Of a DNA stretch of 27,557 nucleotides, positions 21,839 through 27,557 are shown in pieces. Source of the stretch: Bacillota bacterium (GTDB lineage Bacteria > Bacillota > Dethiobacteria > DTU022). The translations under genes were made by a program, and so were the position numbers. The stretch lies in assembly GCA_012797095.1 (NCBI GenBank), contig JAAZPS010000005.1:1-27557 (forward strand). The letters run 5' to 3'. Every line of letters begins with the position of its first letter. The stretch's first letter is position 1. The notes under the pieces are model-generated. The model ran no database searches and had not been told where the DNA came from. It was given only the letters and a program-made list of their open reading frames with translations.

Positions 21839-22807
21839 ATGTTTGACCGGAGTCTGAAAATCATCGACTGCCACTGTGATACCATCGCCCTCTTCGGCCG
21901 GGAGGATTACGACTTCAGCAGCCGCAACAGCACCGGCCATCTCGACCTGCCCCGCCTTCGCGAGGGCGGGGTCGGCCTGCAATTCTTCGCCGTCTGCACC
22001 GCCCCCGTGGCCGAGCACCACCCGCTCCACCGCGCCCTCGAGATGATCGGTCGTTACCGCCGCGTCATAGAGGGGCTGCCCTCGGTACAGCGAATCGAAG
22101 GGCCGGCTGATCTCGAGATCGCCCGCAAGGAAGGGCGGCTCGGGGCCCTGCTGGCTCTTGAAGGAGCCGAGCCGCTCGAAGGCAGCGTGGAGCTTCTCGA
22201 GATCTTCGCCCTGCTGGGTGTACGGGCGCTCTCGCTGACCTGGAACCGGCGCAACCACTTTGCCGACGGAGTGGGGGAGAGTGCTGCCGCCGCAGGGCTG
22301 ACCCGCGCCGGCCGCAAGCTGGTCCGGGAGCTCTCCCGCAGGGGGATCGTTCTCGATCTGGCCCATCTGGCACCGGCCCCCTTCGATCAGGCCCTCGAAC
22401 TGAGCGAGCGCCCGCCTTTGGTCTCGCATGCCAATGCCGGAGCACTCTGCTCGCATCCGCGCAACCTCGGCGACGGGCAGCTCAAGGCGCTGGCCGCCAG
22501 GGACGGCGTCATCGGGCTCAGCTTCTATCCGTACTTCATCACCGGCCGGCCGGAGGCCTCCCTGGAGCAGCTGCTCGATCATTTTGTCCACGTGGCCGGG
22601 CTGGTCGGGGTGGAGCACCTTGCCTGCGGCTCCGATTTTGACGGGATCGAGGAGACGGTAACTGGGCTCGACGATGCCACCTCCTATCCCGTTCTGCTGG
22701 AAGGGCTCCGGCAAAGGGGCTTCCGGCCCGCCGAGATCGAGCTGATCGCCTGGGGCAATGTGGAGAGGCTCCTGCAGGCTCACCTCGGCCCGGCGGTGCC
22801 GCTATGA
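21839..22807 (+). CDS. Membrane dipeptidase family (M19) zinc peptidase
   Basis: The 322-residue protein is an M19 renal-dipeptidase-type enzyme with a TIM-barrel dinuclear zinc site: H12 and D14 ('DCHCDT'), the bridging E108 ('LLALEGAEPL'), H176 ('LDLAHL'), H197 ('VSHANA') and 'GSDFDGI' (264-270). It hydrolyses dipeptides, sometimes with D-residues, so peptide recycling from the wall or spore cortex is plausible. No signal peptide is present, so it should be cytoplasmic. ATG 21839 has only a weak purine stretch (GATAGAG) upstream. It overlaps the next gene by ATGA. Confidence 0.93.
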   Translation: MFDRSLKIIDCHCDTIALFGREDYDFSSRNSTGHLDLPRLREGGVGLQFFAVCTAPVAEHHPLHRALEMIGRYRRVIEGLPSVQRIEGPADLEIARKEGRLGALLALEGAEPLEGSVELLEIFALLGVRALSLTWNRRNHFADGVGESAAAAGLTRAGRKLVRELSRRGIVLDLAHLAPAPFDQALELSERPPLVSHANAGALCSHPRNLGDGQLKALAARDGVIGLSFYPYFITGRPEASLEQLLDHFVHVAGLVGVEHLACGSDFDGIEETVTGLDDATSYPVLLEGLRQRGFRPAEIELIAWGNVERLLQAHLGPAVPL

Positions 22808-23643
22808 AAGCGGCGAGGGGGGCGCATCTGCCGGTGGATCTGCACCTGCACAGCACCGCCTCAGACGGTGCATTGACCCCGGCTGCTCTCGTGGAGCAGT
22901 CCGCCGCAGCAGGCCTGGCAGCGGTGGCGCTGACCGACCATGATACCATGGCCGGGGTCGCCGAGGCCCTCGAGGCCGGGCGGCGCTGCTCCCTCGAGGT
23001 GATCCCGGGGGTGGAGCTCAGCGCCTTCGATGAAGAGCAGGAGATCCACCTGCTGGGCTACGATCCCCTTTATCCGGAAAAGATCGAGGCCGTCCTGAAA
23101 GAGATGCGACGCGATCGCTTTCGGCGCATCCGGGCGATGGGCGCCCGCCTGCGCGGGCTGGGGATCCCCCTGAGCGATGACGAGATCATCGCCGAAGCGG
23201 CCCCGGCGGCCCCGGGGCGGCTCCATCTGGCCCGTTTGCTGGTCAGGCGCGGCTACTGTCCCGGGATCAGCGAGGCCTTCGCCGTCTACCTGAAGCGGGG
23301 ACGGCCCGCCTATGTACCCCGGCAAACCCTCGAACCGGGGCCGGCCATCGCCGCGCTGCACCGGGCCGGTGCTGTGCCGGTGGTGGCACACCCGGGTGAG
23401 CAGGGACGGGCCCGGCTCCGGGAGCTGGTCGAACTGGGGCTCCGCGGGATCGAGGTCTACCATCCGGATCACCCGGCGGAGCTGGTCCGCTACTACCTCC
23501 ACCAGGCTGACCGGATGAACCTGCTGATCACCGGGGGATCTGATTTTCACGATTTTGGCGGCAGTCGGCGCAACCGCCCCGGCGCTGTCAGCGTACCTTA
23601 CCGCTTGCTGGACGCATTGAAAAAAGCGCCGCGCGGTTTTTGA
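22804..23643 (+). CDS. PHP-domain phosphoesterase (YciV/RNase AM-like)
   Basis: The 279-residue protein has PHP metal motifs 'DLHLHS' (12-17), D21, 'DHDT' (45-48), 'GVELS' (E71), H82 ('EIHLLGY'), 'VVAHPGE' and 'GSDFH' near the end. This order is that of the YciV/TrpH group, whose characterised members are 3',5'-nucleotide bisphosphate phosphatases and 5'-3' exoribonucleases trimming rRNA. It is probably cytosolic. ATG 22804 overlaps the dipeptidase stop as ATGA, so the two are coupled. No clear terminator follows. Confidence 0.9.
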   Translation: MKAARGAHLPVDLHLHSTASDGALTPAALVEQSAAAGLAAVALTDHDTMAGVAEALEAGRRCSLEVIPGVELSAFDEEQEIHLLGYDPLYPEKIEAVLKEMRRDRFRRIRAMGARLRGLGIPLSDDEIIAEAAPAAPGRLHLARLLVRRGYCPGISEAFAVYLKRGRPAYVPRQTLEPGPAIAALHRAGAVPVVAHPGEQGRARLRELVELGLRGIEVYHPDHPAELVRYYLHQADRMNLLITGGSDFHDFGGSRRNRPGAVSVPYRLLDALKKAPRGF

Positions 23644-23652
23644 TCAAAACCC

Positions 23653-23681
23653 TTCCAAGGAACCGGTTCTAGTGATAGAAT
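23653..23681 (+). promoter_or_regulatory. Promoter with internal palindrome upstream of the decarboxylase genes
   Basis: TTCCAA (23653-23658) and TAGAAT (23676-23681) are 17 bases apart, with an extended -10 TG (23673-23674). The perfect palindrome GAACCGGTTC (23660-23669) lies in the spacer, where a repressor would block polymerase. The -35 is weak, which fits activator- or repressor-controlled expression. Confidence 0.5.
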
Positions 23682-23715
23682 GGCGTTTAGTTGTACTTTC
23701 AAAGGAGCGCAGTCG

Positions 23716-24078
23716 ATGGCAGAAAAGTTGATCTTCTCCCTGCAGATCTTTTTCCTCGGGTTCAGCGTGGTGCTGGTGGTGCTGTTCCTGCTGTACGGTC
23801 TGATCGAGCTGACCAACCGGTTGAGAGAAACAGTTTTCAGCGCAAAGCAGGTTTTGCCGCCGGAGCCTCTGCCGGCGGAACCGGCGGGCCTTCCACCGGC
23901 GCTGGCCGCCGCCATTGCCGCTGCTGTCAGCAGTTACCGGGAAAGCTCCTCGCCGAGCCCCGGGCCGGTGCGGCTCCGCGTGATCATGCCGCCGGCCAAA
24001 GGATCGCCCTGGGCTGCTGCGGGACGGCGGGCGCTTCTGGAAAACAGCAATCTTCTGGAAAGGTTAAGGAGGAAATAG
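23716..24078 (+). CDS. Na+-pump decarboxylase gamma/delta subunit (OadG/MmdD-like)
   Basis: The 120-residue protein has one N-terminal membrane segment (8-28) followed by 'LIELTNRLRE', a Pro/Ala-rich linker and a short basic C-terminus. This is the build of the small subunit that joins the membrane beta subunit to the carboxyltransferase in biotin-dependent Na+-translocating decarboxylases. The call depends largely on the two genes that follow. ATG 23716 is eight bases after AAAGGAG (23701-23707); an in-frame ATG at 23680 overlaps the promoter. BCCP begins four bases after the stop codon. Confidence 0.82.
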   Translation: MAEKLIFSLQIFFLGFSVVLVVLFLLYGLIELTNRLRETVFSAKQVLPPEPLPAEPAGLPPALAAAIAAAVSSYRESSSPSPGPVRLRVIMPPAKGSPWAAAGRRALLENSNLLERLRRK

Positions 24079-24082
24079 GGTC

Positions 24083-24496
24083 TTGAAAGAATATCGAGTC
24101 ACTGTCGACGGCCAAACCTACACTGTCATTGTCGAGGAGATCGCTCCGGGGAAGGACCGCTTCGCCGGGACCGGCGTAGCCCCGCCGGCTGCACCGCCCT
24201 CACCTGCGGCTGCGTCTGCTCCTGCAGCAGCGTCTCCGCGGGAAACTGCCGCACCGCAGGGCAGCCTTCCCGCCGCGGCGAACGCTCTTGTAGTCGAATC
24301 ACCGATGCCCGGTGAGATCATCGATCTGATCGTCAAACCGGGGGATACGGTCAACGAGGGAGATGTTCTGCTGATCCTCGAAGCGATGAAGATGGAGAAC
24401 GAGATCACCGCTCCCCGGGCGGGGACGATCAGCGCCGTCCATATCAGAGCCGGCGATACTGTCGGCAGCGGCGCCCCCCTGGTGGAGATCGCCTGA
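24083..24496 (+). CDS. Biotin carrier subunit of a Na+-pump decarboxylase (MmdC-like)
   Basis: The 137-residue protein has a short N-terminal strand region (1-20), an Ala/Pro linker (22-66) and a complete biotinyl domain (about 70-137) with 'EAMKMEN'; the biotinylated residue is Lys103. It carries CO2 from the carboxyltransferase to the membrane beta subunit. A separate small carrier between delta and beta genes matches the methylmalonyl-CoA decarboxylase arrangement (mmdD-mmdC-mmdB) rather than oxaloacetate decarboxylase, where the carrier is fused to alpha. The start is TTG 24083, preceded by AGGAGG (24067-24072). Confidence 0.9.
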   Translation: MKEYRVTVDGQTYTVIVEEIAPGKDRFAGTGVAPPAAPPSPAAASAPAAASPRETAAPQGSLPAAANALVVESPMPGEIIDLIVKPGDTVNEGDVLLILEAMKMENEITAPRAGTISAVHIRAGDTVGSGAPLVEIA

Positions 24497-24538
24497 CCGC
24501 TCTGCCGGAGCGTTCCTGGAATCGAAGGGAGTACGGAT

Positions 24539-25669
24539 ATGGGAGCTTTGATTGTTGAATTTATCCAGAGTACCGGATTTTACCACCTGACCCTGCCCGA
24601 GCTCGGCATGATCGCCATTGCCTGCGTCCTGCTCTACCTGGGGATCGTGAAAAAATATGAACCGCTGCTGCTTATTCCGATCAGTTTCGGCATGCTCCTG
24701 GTGAACTTCCCCCTGGGCGGCCTGCTGCAGCCGGAAGGGCAGGGGGTCGTGGGGGGGCTGCTCTACTATCTATCCCGCGGCCTGGAGCTGGGGATCTACC
24801 CGCCGCTGATCTTTTTGGGGATCGGTGCCATGACCGACTTCGGCCCGCTCATCGCCAATCCGGTGACGCTGCTGCTCGGGGCGGCAGCCCAGCTGGGCAT
24901 CTTTACCACCTTTACCGGAGCCTATTTTCTGGGCTTCACCCCGCCGCAGTCCGGCGCCATCGGGATCATCGGCGGGGCCGATGGACCCACAGCCATCTTT
25001 GTGGCCAACCAGCTTGCGCCGGAGCTGCTAGGATCCATCGCTATCGCCGCCTACTCGTACATGGCCCTGGTGCCGATCATTCAGCCCCCGATCATGAAGC
25101 TTCTGACGACAAAACGCGAGCGGGAAACGATGATGACCCAGCTGCGCCCTGTCTCGAAGACGGAAAAGATCCTCTTTCCCATCGTTGTCGTCATCCTCAC
25201 CGGCCTGCTGCTGCCGGCGGCGGTGCCCCTTCTGGGCATGCTCATGTTCGGCAACCTGCTCCGCGAGAGCGGGGTCACCGAGCGCCTGAGCAAGACCGCT
25301 CAGCTGGAGCTGAACAATATCATTGTTATCTTTCTGGGGCTCTCCGTGGGAGCCAAGGCTACAGCCGCCTATTTTTTGACCTGGGATACGATCCTGATCA
25401 TCATCCTCGGGCTGGCCGCCTTTGCCCTGGGCACCGCCGGAGGGGTCCTCATGGGCAAGCTTCTCTACCTGCTCAGCGGGGGCAAGATCAACCCCCTCAT
25501 CGGCTCCGCCGGGGTCTCCGCCGTGCCGATGGCCGCCCGGGTCTCCCAGACCGTGGGCAAGGAAGCCAACCCGAACAACTACCTGCTGATGCATGCGATG
25601 GGCCCGAATGTTGCCGGAGTGATCGGCTCCGCCGTCGCTGCCGGAATCCTGCTCTCACTTCTGGGATAA
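24539..25669 (+). CDS. Na+-translocating decarboxylase beta subunit (OadB/MmdB)
   Basis: The 376-residue integral membrane protein has about nine to ten hydrophobic segments and the beta-subunit signatures 'GGADGPTAIFVA' (145-156; the conserved ion-coupling Asp148), 'VPIIQPPIMKLLTTKRER' and 'FGNLLRESGVTERL'. It decarboxylates carboxybiotin and exports Na+, storing the energy of the reaction. ATG 24539 is seven bases after AAGGGAG (24525-24531). The alpha subunit (carboxyltransferase), which decides the substrate, is not in the window on either side, so it must be encoded elsewhere. Confidence 0.95.
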   Translation: MGALIVEFIQSTGFYHLTLPELGMIAIACVLLYLGIVKKYEPLLLIPISFGMLLVNFPLGGLLQPEGQGVVGGLLYYLSRGLELGIYPPLIFLGIGAMTDFGPLIANPVTLLLGAAAQLGIFTTFTGAYFLGFTPPQSGAIGIIGGADGPTAIFVANQLAPELLGSIAIAAYSYMALVPIIQPPIMKLLTTKRERETMMTQLRPVSKTEKILFPIVVVILTGLLLPAAVPLLGMLMFGNLLRESGVTERLSKTAQLELNNIIVIFLGLSVGAKATAAYFLTWDTILIIILGLAAFALGTAGGVLMGKLLYLLSGGKINPLIGSAGVSAVPMAARVSQTVGKEANPNNYLLMHAMGPNVAGVIGSAVAAGILLSLLG

Positions 25670-25722
25670 AGTTGGAGCCTTACAGATATCCCTGGCCCGG
25701 TTAAGCGATGCTCCGGAAACCG

Positions 25723-25751
25723 TTGATCCTGCAAGGCTCCGCTCTTAATAT
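25723..25751 (+). promoter_or_regulatory. Possible sigma-A promoter of the VanW-family gene
   Basis: TTGATC (25723-25728) and TAATAT (25746-25751) are 17 bases apart, each matching four of six consensus bases. The leader would be about 95 nt and contain the long hairpin at 25803-25852. No terminator was seen between oadB and here. Confidence 0.4.
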
Positions 25752-25802
25752 AACCCTTCCTGCAAAAAATATACCACCAGTTGCCGCCAGCCCGTCATAT
25801 CC

Positions 25803-25852
25803 GCCCCTGCCCGGATCATATCTTTTAGAAAGATCGATCCGGAGGCAGGGGC
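25803..25852 (+). promoter_or_regulatory. Long hairpin burying the Shine-Dalgarno of the VanW-family gene
   Basis: GCCCCTGCC (25803-25811) pairs with GGCAGGGGC (25844-25852); CGGATC (25812-25817) pairs with GATCCG (25836-25841), leaving a GA bulge at 25842-25843. ATCTTT (25820-25825) pairs with AAAGAT (25829-25834) around loop TAG. That is 21 base pairs with only small bulges, ending at the base before ATG 25853. The GGAGG Shine-Dalgarno (25841-25845) is inside the stem. No T-run follows, so it is not a terminator. It should strongly limit translation unless opened. Confidence 0.75.
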
Positions 25853-27283
25853 ATGAAGGTTCTGAAAGAACGTTTATCGGCGACGCTGCACCAGAAATGG
25901 TTCATCATCGGACTGATCCTGCTCCTCCCCGTCATCCTGGGCCTGCTTGCGGCCGCCGTCGATTTCGGCTGCTACCGGGGCAAGATCTACCCTGGCGTCT
26001 ACCTGCAGGAGATCCCCCTGGGCCGGCTCAGCCTGGTCGCGGCCGAGGATAGATTGAATTCCGGACTCTTCTCCCTCGAGCAGATCACCCTGACCGGAGC
26101 GGAGCTGGAGCCGCGCACCCTCCCCCTGAGCAAGCTGGGGATCGGTTACGACCGAAATAAAACAATGGACGCGCTTCGCCGGGCCGGGACAGGCTGCTCC
26201 GGCTATTCCGGCAGGCTGAGCCGGCTCTTCGGGGGCGCACCGCTGCACCTGAACGGCGAGCTGATCGTGCAGAGCAGCCGTCTGGAGCAGGCCCTGGAGC
26301 AGCTGGCCGGGGAGCTGGAAAGGGCCCCGCAGGAGCCGGCCCTGATCGTGCGCGGACCCAATGTATTCATCGAGGAAGGGCGGGAGGGCCGCTTCCTGAA
26401 AAAGGAGCAGCTGCGGCGGGAACTGCCCGAGGCCATCCTGCGGGGACAGCAGGAGCTGCCCCTGCCCCTGGGTACAAGAGCACCGCAGCAGAGCGCCGCC
26501 GAACTGGCCTCCCTGGGGGTGGAGCAGGTGATGGTCTCCTTTTCCACCACCGTCTCGCCGACCCTTCCCGGAAGAACGAACAATATCAGGCTCGGAGCGG
26601 CGGCGATCAATGGCTGCCTTATCGCCCCCGGAGAGATCTTCTCCTTTGGCGCGATCATCGGCGAGACGACCAGGGAAAAGGGTTACCAGGAGGCACCGGT
26701 CATTGTCGGCGGTGAGCTGCGCCCGGGTCTCGGGGGAGGGCTCTGCCAGGTCTCGTCAACCCTGTACAATGCCGCGCTGCTGGCAAATCTGGAGATTGTC
26801 GAGCGGCACAATCACAGCCTCGTCGTCAATTACCTTCCGGTGGGCCGCGATGCAACCATCTCCATCGGCTGGGCCGATCTCAAATTCAGAAACAGCCGGG
26901 AGCATCATCTCCTCATCGGGGCGGAGCTCAACGAAGGGCTGCTCACTTTCCGCTTCTTCGGGCCACCCATGGAGGAGCGGGTCGAGATCACCAGCTCCGA
27001 TATTGTCCGGATCGCCCCGCCGGTCCGCTATGAAACTGATCCCTCGCTGCCGCCGGGAGAAACAGAGCTGGTCCGGTCGGGGGCGCCGGGATATACTGTC
27101 AAGACCTGGCGGGTGCTCTACCGCGAGGAGAAAGAGATCTCCCGCGAACTGCTTAGCCACGACCACTACAACCCCACCGCCGCGATCTACCGAACCGGCC
27201 CCAGCCCCTCCAGCAGCAAGCTCGGACCGGCCGCGGAAAAACTTTGGCTGCTGAGCACAGCCAGAGCGGCCAGGAGACCATGA
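25853..27283 (+). CDS. VanW-family protein with peptidoglycan-binding-like and G5-like regions
   Basis: The 476-residue protein has one N-terminal membrane segment (about 18-40) and a YoaR-type putative peptidoglycan-binding region (about 45-200, 'YPGVYLQEIPLGRLS'). The VanW domain (about 220-375) has its conserved 'GEIFSFGAIIGETTREKGYQEAPVIVGGELRPGLGGGLCQVSSTLYNAAL' block. A C-terminal G5-like tail contains 'YTVKTWRVLYREEKEISRELLSHDHYNP'. Homologues are extracytoplasmic, wall-associated and common in spore-formers; the activity of VanW is unknown despite its presence in some vancomycin-resistance clusters, and no other van genes are near. ATG 25853 follows a GGAGG held in a 21-bp hairpin. 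The stop codon lies in the first copy of the tandem repeat downstream. Confidence 0.92.
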   Translation: MKVLKERLSATLHQKWFIIGLILLLPVILGLLAAAVDFGCYRGKIYPGVYLQEIPLGRLSLVAAEDRLNSGLFSLEQITLTGAELEPRTLPLSKLGIGYDRNKTMDALRRAGTGCSGYSGRLSRLFGGAPLHLNGELIVQSSRLEQALEQLAGELERAPQEPALIVRGPNVFIEEGREGRFLKKEQLRRELPEAILRGQQELPLPLGTRAPQQSAAELASLGVEQVMVSFSTTVSPTLPGRTNNIRLGAAAINGCLIAPGEIFSFGAIIGETTREKGYQEAPVIVGGELRPGLGGGLCQVSSTLYNAALLANLEIVERHNHSLVVNYLPVGRDATISIGWADLKFRNSREHHLLIGAELNEGLLTFRFFGPPMEERVEITSSDIVRIAPPVRYETDPSLPPGETELVRSGAPGYTVKTWRVLYREEKEISRELLSHDHYNPTAAIYRTGPSPSSSKLGPAAEKLWLLSTARAARRP

Positions 27284-27456
27284 GTCAAGGGGACGGTGAC
27301 TTTGACTCACCAGACTGCTCCTCTGAGTCAAGGGGACTGAGTCAAGGGGACGGTGACTTTGACTCACCAGGCTGCTCCTCTAAGTCAAGGGGACGGTGAC
27401 TTTGACTCACCAGGCTGCTCCTCAAAATGCACAGTGAACGAGTGAGTCAAGGGGAC
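27281..27456. repeat. Three tandem 43-bp repeats plus two 14-bp partial copies
   Basis: Full copies at 27281-27323, 27338-27380 and 27381-27423 are nearly identical (one to two substitutions). Each begins TGAGTCAAGGGGACGGTGAC and continues with TTTGACTCACCAG and CTGCTCCTC. Truncated copies (TGAGTCAAGGGGAC) lie at 27324-27337 and 27443-27456. Each full copy holds the inverted repeat GAGTCAA...TTGACTC, so each RNA copy could fold. The first copy supplies the TGA stop of the VanW gene. Elements like this are often associated with REP-type or miniature mobile sequences; no transposase is in the window. Confidence 0.85.
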
Positions 27457-27530
27457 CGGAGTCATCGGCTGGTGAGCGCGGTAAGGGGTTTCGTTCTCAT
27501 TCCCCCGGCAGCCCGGACAGTACGGCTCAG

Positions 27531-27555
27531 ATCCTTCGGGCTGCGCCCTCAGGAT
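27531..27555. repeat. REP-like imperfect hairpin at the window edge
   Basis: ATCCT (27531-27535) pairs with AGGAT (27551-27555), and GGGC (27538-27541) pairs with GCCC (27545-27548) around TGC, with a small internal mismatch. The wording resembles dispersed extragenic repeats in many bacterial genomes. Between 27457 and 27530 I see no gene. Confidence 0.4.
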
Positions 27556-27557
27556 GA

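Noticed and set aside
23635..23651. Hairpin GGTTTT-TGATC-AAAACC as a terminator for the PHP gene.
   Set aside because: It overlaps the stop codon, has a weak AT stem and no T-run downstream.
25853..27283. Vancomycin-resistance function for the VanW-family gene.
   Set aside because: VanW-domain proteins are widespread in spore-formers, and no vanHAX, vanRS or ligase genes are nearby.
27281..27456. CRISPR array.
   Set aside because: Repeats abut or are separated by no unique spacers, and no cas gene is present.

Overview
The window is a GC-rich, gene-dense stretch of an endospore-forming Bacillota (Clostridia-like) chromosome. SpoIIIE, SpoVS, the tepA-ylzJ-spoIIIE-rodZ/ymfM-rimO-cinA-recA-recX-rny-spoVS gene order, strong purine-rich ribosome binding sites and sigma-A promoters all point that way. 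A class V (archaeal-type) fructose-1,6-bisphosphatase and a biotin-dependent Na+-pump decarboxylase suggest an anaerobe, perhaps thermophilic or autotrophic; the species cannot be named from this sequence. I call 26 protein genes, all on the + strand except the first. Eleven of the 26 appear to start at a non-ATG codon, including one CTG and one ATC. No tRNA, rRNA, CRISPR array or prophage was seen. LAYOUT. 1-854: a truncated BON/FAD oxidoreductase on the minus strand, divergent from fbp. 855-3958: fbp and a lipoprotein glycoside-hydrolase-like gene, each followed by a strong intrinsic terminator. 4118-7019: tepA-ylzJ, a Na+/Pi-cotransporter-like gene and uppP. 7099-11689: a clear sigma-A promoter drives spoIIIE, a RodZ-like HTH membrane protein and rimO. 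11749-13849: a second sigma-A promoter drives an overlapping pair, an unknown one-TM protein and a short FtsH-like AAA metalloprotease, at the place where pgsA often lies in relatives. 13856-18860: cinA, a membrane-tethered metallophosphoesterase, thpR (apparently starting at ATC), recA and recX. 18857-20710: a perfect -35 (TTGACA) overlapping the recX stop, a structured leader of about 200 nt ending in an intrinsic terminator, then rny and its terminator. 20714-21813: an unknown 168-aa gene and spoVS, each with a sigma-H-like promoter. 21839-23643: M19 dipeptidase and PHP phosphoesterase genes, overlapping by ATGA. 23653-25669: gamma/delta, biotin-carrier and beta subunits of a Na+-translocating decarboxylase, with no carboxyltransferase. 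25723-27283: a VanW-family protein whose Shine-Dalgarno is buried in a 21-bp hairpin. 27281-27557: tandem 43-bp repeats and a REP-like hairpin. MAIN POINTS. Most genes belong to a conserved housekeeping block for DNA translocation and repair, envelope synthesis, RNA turnover and sporulation. The less expected content is regulatory: the VanW RBS hairpin, the rny leader with terminator, the ATC-start thpR and palindromes in two promoters. The FtsH-like two-gene module is the most unusual protein-level feature.
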